Of a DNA stretch of 5,818 nucleotides, positions 1 through 5,538 are shown piece after piece; positions within the stretch are counted from its first letter, which is position 1; each line of letters opens with the position of its first letter. The DNA is from Desulfobacterales bacterium (GTDB lineage Bacteria; Desulfobacterota; Desulfobacteria; Desulfobacterales; JAUWMJ01), in assembly GCA_030613225.1 (NCBI GenBank), contig JAUWMJ010000225.1:1-5818 (forward strand). The letters run 5' to 3'. The notes below the pieces were generated by a model. That model searched no databases. It had not been told where the DNA came from and saw only the letters and a program-made list of their open reading frames with translations. A program made the position numbers and the translations under genes.

Positions 1-347
1 TCAATTTGAAACACAATGGCGTCATCGATGACGTCACCGGCGTCGCTCAAAAAAACACCGTAAACGCTTTTACCCGGAGTTAGTGGATTTTGCTGCTTTC
101 CGATGCAGGCATCCAGGTTTTTAGAAAAGCAATGCTGAAGCAGATCCAGGGAGTCGGATCCTTCAACAATTACCACGGCCATATGGCTCGTGTCAAAAAT
201 ACCGGCGTTGGTGAGCACCGAAAGGTGTTCGCTTTTGGTTCCCGTCGGGTACCAAAGCGGCATATCGTATTCGCCGAACTGCGCCATATTAGCGCCCCGG
301 TCGACATGCCATCCATGCAGCAACGTCATTTTTACTTCTTTTTCCAT
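1..347 (-). CDS. GcvT-family aminomethyltransferase-like protein, N-terminal part
   Basis: Reading the minus strand from 347 gives 115 codons without a stop, running off the window edge, so only about a third of a normal 360-400 residue T-protein is present. Recognisable T-protein features appear in order: an N-terminal block ending GEYDMP (residues 25-30, usually GGWDMP), EHLSVLTNAGIFDTSHM (40-56, matching the family's DVSHM region), and a VIDDAIV segment (106-112) corresponding to the family's folate-site aspartate region. In the glycine cleavage system the T-protein passes the aminomethyl carbon to tetrahydrofolate in the cytoplasm. The ATG at 347 is chosen because GGGGTG lies about 4 nt upstream; an in-frame ATG at 359 has no such signal. 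It follows the Lrp/AsnC gene by 24 bp, suggesting co-transcription. Substitutions in conserved positions mean it could be a related folate-dependent demethylase or a GcvT paralogue rather than true GcvT. Confidence 0.85.
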   Translation of the reverse strand, partial: MEKEVKMTLLHGWHVDRGANMAQFGEYDMPLWYPTGTKSEHLSVLTNAGIFDTSHMAVVIVEGSDSLDLLQHCFSKNLDACIGKQQNPLTPGKSVYGVFLSDAGDVIDDAIVFQI

Positions 348-371
348 TTTGCACCCCATTTTTCAAAGGTC

Positions 372-815
372 TCAAAGTATATACGGCACCTTCAGGTTAT
401 ATCCCTTATACACCACAAAAGTTTCTACAGAACGGACGCCTTCCAGCCGGTACACTTCCTGGGTATAAAACTCCAGCAGGTCAAAACCTCTTTTCAGAAG
501 AACCACCAGGATAAGGTCAAAGCGTCCTGTCACGACGCTTACCGAAACCACTCCTTTCAGTTTGCTGAACTCTTTTCCTTTCTCAACAAGATTAAACATG
601 GATAACTTAACACCGACAAACACGACCCTGTGGTCGGGTATAGCTTCCGGGTCTACGAGACCTGTAATTTCCAGTATGCCTTCGTTAGTAAGTTTATTTA
701 CTCGCGACCGGACGGTATTTTCGGTTATGCTCAGTATTTTAGCTATTTTTTTAAAGGATTTTCTGCCATCCCGGAGGTGTTTGATAATCTCAATGTTTAT
801 ATCATCGATTTTCAT
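372..815 (-). CDS. Lrp/AsnC-family transcriptional regulator
   Basis: This 147-residue protein has the normal length and layout of the family. Residues 1-48 form the N-terminal winged helix-turn-helix that begins with the typical MKIDDINIEIIKHL pattern; the likely recognition helix is about 31-42 (TENTVRSRVNKL). A linker with GLVDP (52-56) follows, then a ligand-sensing RAM domain at about 64-140, marked by VTGRFDLIL (95-103) and EGVRSVETFVV (125-135). Such proteins are cytoplasmic oligomers that bind DNA in response to amino acids. The start is fixed by an in-frame TAA two codons upstream of the ATG; the Shine-Dalgarno is weak (GAG about 6 nt upstream). It lies 24 bp upstream of the gcvT-like gene on the same strand and is divergent from lpdA. 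That setting suggests control of the locus and probably of itself. The ligand cannot be told from sequence. Confidence 0.93.
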   Translation of the reverse strand: MKIDDINIEIIKHLRDGRKSFKKIAKILSITENTVRSRVNKLTNEGILEITGLVDPEAIPDHRVVFVGVKLSMFNLVEKGKEFSKLKGVVSVSVVTGRFDLILVVLLKRGFDLLEFYTQEVYRLEGVRSVETFVVYKGYNLKVPYIL

Positions 816-876
816 GGTTTACTCTAAGGATTTGTCCCGAATATTTCATGCAACATCCGAGGTATTTCCGATGTAT

Positions 877-1017
877 TATTGACAAATTATAGGATAACAT
901 CAAAACAACTAAATTGAATTGCGATAAATGTCAATAAAAAAATATATTTTTATCTAAATATAAATTTAACCAATATTATTTATTGACATAATCATTAGCT
1001 TAAAATAAGTGTCAATT
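877..1017. promoter_or_regulatory. Four TATTGACA-type sites in alternating orientation
   Basis: TATTGACA occurs at 877-884, its reverse complement TGTCAATA at 929-936, TATTGACA again at 981-988, and a near copy, TGTCAATT, at 1010-1017. The first three start exactly 52 bp apart, about five helical turns, and orientation alternates. This suits a regulator that binds as a multimer and wraps DNA, as Lrp-family proteins do, and the adjacent gene encodes one. However, TTGACA is also the -35 consensus and the region is AT-rich, so some copies may be promoter elements or chance. Confidence 0.35.
886..914 (-). promoter_or_regulatory. Candidate promoter of the Lrp/AsnC-gcvT-like unit
   Basis: On the minus strand a perfect TATAAT lies at 891-886. 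The -35 region is poor: TTTAGT at 913-908 with a 16-bp spacer matches TTGACA at three positions. Transcription would start near 879, giving a leader of about 64 nt before the regulator's ATG. The proposed start falls on one of the TATTGACA-type sites (877-884), which would suit autoregulation. The -10 is seen directly; function is inferred. Confidence 0.4.
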
Positions 1018-1054
1018 GATTTGGTTGAAGGTCTCGCTAAAAACCAGGTAACCG

Positions 1055-1244
1055 TTCACAGGTTCAAAGGTTCAGGGTTCAGAGGTTGTCGGTTCTCAAC
1101 ATAAATCTGAATCCCAACGGAAATTCGTAATCTCTTACTGGAGAAGGCGTGAGAATAGAACGATAAGTACCTGCTGTCCTATGAACAAAGTCGACAAAAA
1201 AAGCAACTCTGAACCTCTGAACCTCTGAACCCTGAACCTGTGAA
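1055..1244. repeat. Inverted repeat with arms of GGTTCA octamers
   Basis: The left arm (1055-1087) starts TTCACAGGTTCA and carries GGTTCA at 1061, 1069 and 1076. The right arm (1207-1244) is its reverse complement, built of CTGAACCT units spaced 7-8 bp apart. The 12-bp outer segment (1055-1066 with 1233-1244) is perfect, and a further 13 bp (1075-1087 with 1220-1232) match perfectly. The left arm has one extra AAGGTTCA unit between the two blocks. The arms enclose about 119 bp of non-repeated sequence with no gene. No transposase is visible; it may be a small non-autonomous element or a repeat-derived structure. Confidence 0.8.
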
Positions 1245-1294
1245 AGCTTACAAAACCTGTTTGGTTCCGGTTTGTCCGGGGGAGGTCAGAAAAT

Positions 1295-2728
1295 ATGGGT
1301 TTAAAAATTGTGGTGATCGGATCTGGGCCGGGTGGATATATCGCCGCCATACGTGCCGCACAACTGGGCGGTGAAGTAACTATAATTGAGCAGGACAAAG
1401 TTGGAGGAACCTGTCTTAACCGCGGATGTATTCCTTCTAAAGTGATGATAAAAACAGCCGGAATGCTGGAAAACTTCCGCAGAGCCGAGGAATTCGGCAT
1501 CAATTCAACAGGGCCGGTAACGACGGACTTGCTGAAACTTATGGATAGAAAGGAAAGGGTGATTAAGAGTCAGGCCGAAGGGATTCACAAGCTTTTGAAA
1601 AAAAATAAGATTCATTACCTGAAAGGGCATGGTTTTATCAAGGAGCCTGGATTGACAACTGTAAAACAGGAAGAAGGAAATACAATAGAAATACCTTATG
1701 ACAGCCTGATTTTAGCAACAGGGTCATATCCGGTGAGCCTTTCATCGATACCCTTTGACGGGGATCGGATTATATCGAGCAATGAAGCTCTTAACCTGCG
1801 CGAAATTCCGGAATCGATACTCATTGTCGGAGGTGGTGTTATAGGTTGCGAGTTTGCATTTGTACTTGCCGCCCTTGGTTCAAAAGTGACTGTTGTGGAG
1901 GCTTTGTCAAGAATGTTGCCGCTTCCATCAGTTGATGAGGACTGCTCAAAGGTTTTGCAGCGTGAAATGAAAAAGCGAAAAATTAAGTTTATTGTCAACA
2001 TGGTGGTGGAATCTTACAAGGATAAAGATGGTAAGCTTTCTGTGACAATCAGTCCGTCTCCTTTTTTAGAAAATAATTCTGATAAAGACAAAGAGCCTAT
2101 AATCGAGGAAGTTGATAAGATTCTGGTGTGCATTGGACGCAAGCCGAGTACCGGCAAGGTCGGCCTTGAAAACATAGGGCTGAATGTTGACGAAAAAGGA
2201 TGGATAATTGTCAATGAGAAGATGGAAACCGGTATTGCCGGTGTGTATGCAATTGGTGATGTGCTCGGGCCATCTAAAGTTATGCTTGCGCACGTTGCTT
2301 CTGCAGAAGGGCTTGTTGCTGCTGAAAATGCCGTGGGAGGAAGTAAGAAGATGGACTATACCGCCGTGCCCGGCGCAATTTTCACAATGCCGGAAGTAGC
2401 AAACGTCGGGCTGACTGAAGCGCAGGCAAAAAAGATAAATGACAACGTCCGTGCAGACAGCGTTCTTTTTCGAACACTGGGAAAGGCCCAGGTTGCAGGA
2501 GAAATTGCCGGTATGGCAAAGATAGTATCAGATGCGGATACCGGTAGAATTTTAGGTGTTCACATTGTTGGATCGCATGCAACCGATCTTATTGCCGAAG
2601 GCACACTGGCCATTAATAGTGGATGCAGTGTAAAAGACCTGGCTGCAACCATTCATGCGCACCCTACTTTTTCTGAAGTTATGCAGGAAGCGTCATTCAA
2701 GGCTTTGGACAGATCTTTACATATATAA
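1295..2728 (+). CDS. lpdA: Dihydrolipoyl dehydrogenase (E3 / L-protein)
   Basis: At 477 residues this is a full-length FAD-dependent pyridine nucleotide-disulfide oxidoreductase that reoxidises dihydrolipoyl groups with NAD+ in 2-oxoacid dehydrogenase complexes and in glycine cleavage. Visible motifs are the FAD-binding GSGPGGY (9-15), the redox disulfide in GGTCLNRGCIPSK (37-49, C40 and C45), LATGS (140-144), and the NAD-binding GGGVIGCE (179-186). E202 at the end of the next strand favours NAD over NADP. The second FAD motif is GVYAIGD (316-322), and the C-terminal dimer domain ends in HAHPTFSE (454-461), with catalytic H456 and E461. There is no N-terminal lipoyl domain. The start is set by GGAGGT 8 nt upstream. 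A polar segment at about 253-268 (between the NAD domain and ILVCIGRKP) looks longer than usual. No 2-oxoacid dehydrogenase genes are in view; the gcvT-like gene on the opposite strand suggests glycine cleavage. Confidence 0.97.
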   Translation: MGLKIVVIGSGPGGYIAAIRAAQLGGEVTIIEQDKVGGTCLNRGCIPSKVMIKTAGMLENFRRAEEFGINSTGPVTTDLLKLMDRKERVIKSQAEGIHKLLKKNKIHYLKGHGFIKEPGLTTVKQEEGNTIEIPYDSLILATGSYPVSLSSIPFDGDRIISSNEALNLREIPESILIVGGGVIGCEFAFVLAALGSKVTVVEALSRMLPLPSVDEDCSKVLQREMKKRKIKFIVNMVVESYKDKDGKLSVTISPSPFLENNSDKDKEPIIEEVDKILVCIGRKPSTGKVGLENIGLNVDEKGWIIVNEKMETGIAGVYAIGDVLGPSKVMLAHVASAEGLVAAENAVGGSKKMDYTAVPGAIFTMPEVANVGLTEAQAKKINDNVRADSVLFRTLGKAQVAGEIAGMAKIVSDADTGRILGVHIVGSHATDLIAEGTLAINSGCSVKDLAATIHAHPTFSEVMQEASFKALDRSLHI

Positions 2729-2865
2729 TATATTTTTTAAATTACCGGTTGATAAAGTCCTGTCCTTGTGATACCAGGCAAACACAATTTGAAAGCTGGA
2801 TATGGTTTTGTTGTTTTTTTTAAACAGCATTTAAAAAGAGGCAGGGTAAAAAAAAGGAGGTAGTA

Positions 2866-4041
2866 ATGAAAAAAGGATTATTTATCGGAATTGTTTCTTG
2901 TCTAGTCGTGGGTCTATTTTTTTTCGCTTGTGGTCCAAAGGCGCCAACGACAATCAAGATCGGCATTAACGCTCCTATTACCGGGGATATTCCCAAGGTA
3001 GGGGAAGGCACAAAGTTTGCCGCCCAGATGTGGCTTGAAGATATCAATGCCGCCGGCGGACTTGAAGTAGGAGGAAAGAAGTACAAGGTCGAGCTGGTGA
3101 TAGAGGACAATGAGTCCAAAGCGGAATCAGCCGTAAAGGTAAATACCAAAATGATTACAGAGGATGAAGTCCTTGTAATTGTCGGGCCTCAATCTTCAAA
3201 GCAGGCAATACCTGCGGGAGAAGTGGCCAATAAATATAAAACTCCCATGATCAGTCCATGGTCAACAAACCCGAAAACAACGAAAGACAGACCATTTGTT
3301 TTCAGAGGATGTTTTCTTGATCCGTTTCAGGGGCCGGTTGTTGCCAATTTCATAAAAAAAGAGTTCGGATATACAAAGGCAGCGGTTTTATACGATGTCG
3401 CCAGTGACTACCCAAAAGGTCTTGCCGAGTTCTTCAAAGCGGCCTGGGAAGATCTGAACGGGGCCGGTTCAGTGGTGGCATATGAAAGCTTTACCACGAA
3501 AGACGCCGATTTCAGTTCCCAGTTGACAAAGATAATCAAATCAGGCGCCGAGGTATTGTTTACCCCGCAGTACTATAATGAAGTAGCTTTAATCGTACAG
3601 CAGGCTCACCAACTTGGATGGGATAAACCTATTGTTGGCAGCGATAGCTGGGGTTCTGCAGAAACAGTAAAGTTGTGCGGGAAAGACTGCTACGGGCAGT
3701 TTTTCAGCACCCACTATGCTGCAGCGGGCGCCAAGGGAGCCACCAAGGAATTTATCGACAGGTATAACAAGAAGCACGGATATATTCCGGACGATGTCGG
3801 CGCTCTGACCTGGGATGCAATACGCCTTGTTCAAAAAGCTATTGAATCTTACGGAACAATTACCGGTGATCTGAAAAAAGACCGCCAGGGAATTCGAGAC
3901 GCATTTGCGCAGATAAAGGAATTTGAAGGTATTACAGGCAATATGACCTTTACAGAGGAAGGCGATCCGAAAAAATGTGCCGTTATCGTCAGGATCAGCG
4001 ATGCCGGTGAGTTTGAATTTTACAAGTCTATTTGTCCTTAA
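2866..4041 (+). CDS. ABC transporter substrate-binding lipoprotein, branched-chain amino acid (LivJ/LivK) type
   Basis: This 391-residue protein has a signal peptide (KK, then a hydrophobic stretch 5-21) ending at FFAC. C22 is the probable lipidated cysteine; phenylalanine at -3 is not the classical choice. The mature part is a type I periplasmic binding fold: IKIGINAPITGD (30-41), FAAQMWLEDINAAGG (51-65), a VELVIEDNES strand (75-84), and the ligand-contact loops GPQSSKQA (107-114) and SPWST (130-134). A second domain follows from about 150. It would capture an amino acid or similar small ligand and deliver it to the permeases encoded downstream. C271 and C275 (CGKDC) could form a local disulfide. 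The start has an excellent Shine-Dalgarno, GGAGG, 5 nt upstream. The 137 bp before it show no clear promoter or terminator. Ligand specificity in this family cannot be read from sequence, and aromatic, urea or short-chain amide binders are related. Confidence 0.93.
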   Translation: MKKGLFIGIVSCLVVGLFFFACGPKAPTTIKIGINAPITGDIPKVGEGTKFAAQMWLEDINAAGGLEVGGKKYKVELVIEDNESKAESAVKVNTKMITEDEVLVIVGPQSSKQAIPAGEVANKYKTPMISPWSTNPKTTKDRPFVFRGCFLDPFQGPVVANFIKKEFGYTKAAVLYDVASDYPKGLAEFFKAAWEDLNGAGSVVAYESFTTKDADFSSQLTKIIKSGAEVLFTPQYYNEVALIVQQAHQLGWDKPIVGSDSWGSAETVKLCGKDCYGQFFSTHYAAAGAKGATKEFIDRYNKKHGYIPDDVGALTWDAIRLVQKAIESYGTITGDLKKDRQGIRDAFAQIKEFEGITGNMTFTEEGDPKKCAVIVRISDAGEFEFYKSICP

Positions 4042-4055
4042 AGGTTTCGTAAACG

Positions 4056-4105
4056 GTTGAGTAGTTGAGTTGCTAAGAGATTTTTATTCTACTAAACCAC
4101 TCAAC
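4056..4105. repeat. Short hairpin of GTTGAGTA octamers after the binding-protein gene
   Basis: The 17-bp arms at 4056-4072 and 4089-4105 are inverted copies with three mismatches and a 16-nt loop. Each arm is two octamers of the GTTGAGTA type. The structure starts 14 nt after the stop codon of the binding-protein gene. It has no run of T directly behind it, so it is not a standard terminator, though it could protect the 3' end of the mRNA. Confidence 0.65.
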
Positions 4106-4120
4106 AAATATACTACTTAG

Positions 4121-4275
4121 AGACCTCGTTAAGTTGTTGAGTTGTTGTTATAATGAGCATATATATTATTTGCTTGAAAATTTGATATTCGGTATTTGAA
4201 AAGTTTTAACATCTTGAAATAATAGTAATATTTTCCTACTCAACCACTTAACCACTCAACTACTCAACGAGGTCT
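4121..4275. repeat. Inverted repeat with ends AGACCTCGTT and octamer arms
   Basis: The arm at 4121-4144 (beginning AGACCTCGTT) is the inverse of 4252-4275 over 24 bp with three mismatches. The right side carries further octamers of the same family (CTACTCAA, CCACTTAA, CCACTCAA, CTACTCAA) from 4236. The enclosed segment of about 100 bp is AT-rich and holds a candidate promoter. The plan resembles the GGTTCA inverted repeat upstream of lpdA, but the octamer differs. Confidence 0.8.
4126..4154 (+). promoter_or_regulatory. Candidate extended -10 promoter inside the octamer repeat
   Basis: TGTTATAAT (4146-4154) is a perfect TATAAT with the TGn extension. Seventeen bp upstream, TCGTTA (4126-4131) matches the -35 consensus at three positions and lies within the left repeat arm. 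Transcription would start near 4161 and run through the terminator-like hairpin at 4295-4334 before reaching livH. This is a sequence match only. Confidence 0.4.
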
Positions 4276-4294
4276 GGAGATATTACGTTATATC

Positions 4295-4334
4295 AAAAGC
4301 GGGCCAGGGCTATAAACCCTGAGCCCGCTTTTTT
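4295..4334 (+). terminator. Intrinsic terminator or attenuator just before livH
   Basis: AAAAGCGGGC (4295-4304) pairs with GCCCGCTTTT (4323-4332), and CAGGG (4305-4309) pairs with CCCTG (4317-4321), leaving a single bulged A and a 7-nt loop. Six T residues (4329-4334) follow the GC-rich stem. This is a strong Rho-independent terminator by form. It ends 22 nt before the livH ATG, so any upstream transcript must read through it to express the permease. Confidence 0.88.
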
Positions 4335-4343
4335 GAAAGAACG

Positions 4344-4349
4344 AGAGGA
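4344..4349 (+). promoter_or_regulatory. Ribosome-binding site that sets the livH start
   Basis: AGAGGA lies 7 nt before the ATG at 4357. An in-frame TTG at 4333 would lengthen the protein by eight residues, but it lies inside the terminator's T-run and has the hairpin in place of a Shine-Dalgarno. The ATG is therefore preferred. Confidence 0.75.
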
Positions 4350-4356
4350 AAGCAAG

Positions 4357-5280
4357 ATGGTATATTTCTTTCAGAACCTGATCAACGCTTTACAGTGGGG
4401 CAGTTTTTATGCCCTCATCGCCCTGGGATACTCCATGGTGTACAGCATTATGATGCTTTTTAATTTTGCACACGGCGATATTTTTATGGTCGGGGCCTAT
4501 ATCGGTTTTGGTGTTGCGACAAGTCTGATGGCGCTGGCAGCACTGTGTTCTTTTGCTTTGCCCGGGTGGTTTGTGCTGGTTATGACCATTCTTCTTTCCA
4601 TGTTTTTAACTTCTTTTCTGGGCATGTTCATAGAACGAGTGGGATATCGTCCGTTGCGGGAGGCGCCTCGTGCATCGGCAGCCATTACAGGTTTAATGAT
4701 TGGTATTATTCTCGAAATGCTAATTTTGTGGGGTATGGGCACACAGCGGGTGGCTTTTCCGCCTTTGATCGAAACCGTGACCTATAATGTCTATGGTGTA
4801 TTCATCACCAACAAAAAGATTATGATTGTAGCCGTTTCGCTTTCGTTTATGCTGGCTTTGCATCTGTTTATCAAAAAAACCCGGTGGGGAATGGCCATGC
4901 GCGCCATGGCCTTTGATTTTGTGGTCGTGCCTTTGATGGGTGTATCGATCAACCGTATTGCAGCCATGACATTTGCTATAGGGTCGGCCCTGGCCGCCGT
5001 GGCAGGTATTCTTTTCGGAGTCGCCTACCCTGTACTCGATCCGTACATGGGAATTACTTTTGGCTGGAAGGCCTTTGTGGCAGCGATTCTGGGCGGAAGA
5101 GGTTCGATTATGGGGGCGACACTTGCGGGATTTTTACTCGGGTTTATTGAAATTTTCGTGGTGATGATCTTTCCATCTACTTTGCGGGATATAATCGCTT
5201 ATTCAATCGTGCTACTCATTCTGGTTTTCAGACCCTACGGTTTTTTTGGCGAGCCATACAGTGCCAAGTTGAGGCTGTAG
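4357..5280 (+). CDS. livH: Branched-chain amino acid-type ABC transporter permease (LivH family)
   Basis: This 307-residue, very hydrophobic protein has about eight membrane segments and the family's normal length. It would form one half of the inner-membrane channel, usually with LivM and two ATPases (LivG, LivF). LivH signatures appear in order: LQWGSFYALIALGYSMVYS (12-30), NFAHGD (36-41) followed by MVGAY, ERVGYRPLR (93-101), a cytoplasmic stretch with KKTRWGMAMRAMA before LMGVSINR (the ATPase-contact region), GWKAFVAAILGGRGSIMGA (about 240-260), and a C-terminal RPYGFFG (292-298). It ends in tandem TAG stops. The binding-protein gene lies upstream across a repeat-rich 315-bp gap with a terminator, so it is probably expressed at a lower level than the binding protein. 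The substrate is inferred only from family; liv-type permeases also carry other amino acids, amides or urea. Confidence 0.93.
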   Translation: MVYFFQNLINALQWGSFYALIALGYSMVYSIMMLFNFAHGDIFMVGAYIGFGVATSLMALAALCSFALPGWFVLVMTILLSMFLTSFLGMFIERVGYRPLREAPRASAAITGLMIGIILEMLILWGMGTQRVAFPPLIETVTYNVYGVFITNKKIMIVAVSLSFMLALHLFIKKTRWGMAMRAMAFDFVVVPLMGVSINRIAAMTFAIGSALAAVAGILFGVAYPVLDPYMGITFGWKAFVAAILGGRGSIMGATLAGFLLGFIEIFVVMIFPSTLRDIIAYSIVLLILVFRPYGFFGEPYSAKLRL

Positions 5281-5369
5281 TAGCGCACAAGGTAGAAGAA
5301 GGGCCTGTCCTGCATAGCCGAAGGCGAAGAAGGAAAAGGCAACAAAAAATTGAACATCGAACATAGGAG

Positions 5370-5508
5370 GAGCGGCCTTCGGCCTTGAGGAGCGTCACTT
5401 CGTGACTTGAAGAGCAGCCCTTAGGGCTTCGATGAGCGGCCTGCGGCCTTGAGTTTTTGCCTTAAGCGAAGCGATCCTCAAACGAAGTGCTCCTCAAGCG
5501 AAGCGCTC
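5370..5508. repeat. Array of seven mini-hairpins with covarying stems
   Basis: Each unit reads GAGC, a stem of n bases, a 3-nt loop, the complementary stem, then TTGAG or a near copy. Plus-strand units start at 5370 (GGCC/TTC/GGCC), 5390 (GTCAC/TTC/GTGAC), 5412 (AGCCC/TTA/GGGCT) and 5434 (GGCC/TGC/GGCC). Minus-strand units start at 5508 (GC/TTC/GC), 5492 (AC/TTC/GT) and 5476 (GATC, GC/TTC/GC, TTAAG). Unit length equals 12+2n: 20, 22, 22, 20, then 16, 16, 16. The two sets face each other across TTTTTGC. The array fills most of the gap between livH and the next gene. It is not a CRISPR, because the variable part is palindromic and the units are far too short. Function is unknown. Confidence 0.85.
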
Positions 5509-5538
5509 ATTTACAATGCTGAATGGAAAGGGATTCAA

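Larger units (their letters stand above)
816..1294. other. Divergent spacer between regulator and lpdA
   Basis: This gap of about 480 bp holds no convincing gene. Its first half (about 840-1020) is very AT-rich and contains a candidate promoter for the regulator and four TATTGACA-type sites. Its second half (1055-1244) holds an inverted repeat of GGTTCA octamers around an unremarkable core of about 119 bp. A strong ribosome-binding site for lpdA (GGAGGT, 1281-1286) closes the region. I could not pick out a convincing plus-strand promoter for lpdA. Confidence 0.8.

Noticed and set aside
21..36. Overlapping palindromes GTCATCGATGAC and TGACGTCA
   Set aside because: They fall on codons of the conserved VIDD segment of the gcvT-like gene, so coding constraint explains them.
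90..605. 171-codon open frame on the plus strand
   Set aside because: It runs antisense across the gcvT-like and Lrp/AsnC genes, both of which have clear family motifs; its own translation shows no recognisable domain.
983..1011. Plus-strand promoter using TTGACA at 983-988
   Set aside because: No acceptable -10 lies 16-18 bp downstream; TAAAAT at 1001 is only 12 bp away.
1055..1090. tRNA T-arm-like GGTTCAAA
   Set aside because: The motif is part of a tandem GGTTCA repeat; no acceptor stem, D-arm or anticodon arm can be formed around it.
1135..1503. 122-codon open frame on the minus strand
   Set aside because: Most of it is antisense to the conserved N-terminus of lpdA and the rest covers repeat sequence; no protein features.
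2729..2865. Promoter or terminator between lpdA and the binding-protein gene
   Set aside because: TTGATA (2749) and TTGAAA (2789) lack a suitable -10 at proper spacing, and no GC-rich hairpin precedes the T-run near 2813-2821.
2820..3149. 109-codon open frame on the minus strand
   Set aside because: Antisense shadow of the binding-protein gene, with low-complexity serine-rich translation.
5370..5508. CRISPR array
   Set aside because: Units are 16-22 bp, the constant parts are only 4-5 bp, and the variable parts are self-complementary rather than spacer-like; no cas genes in view.
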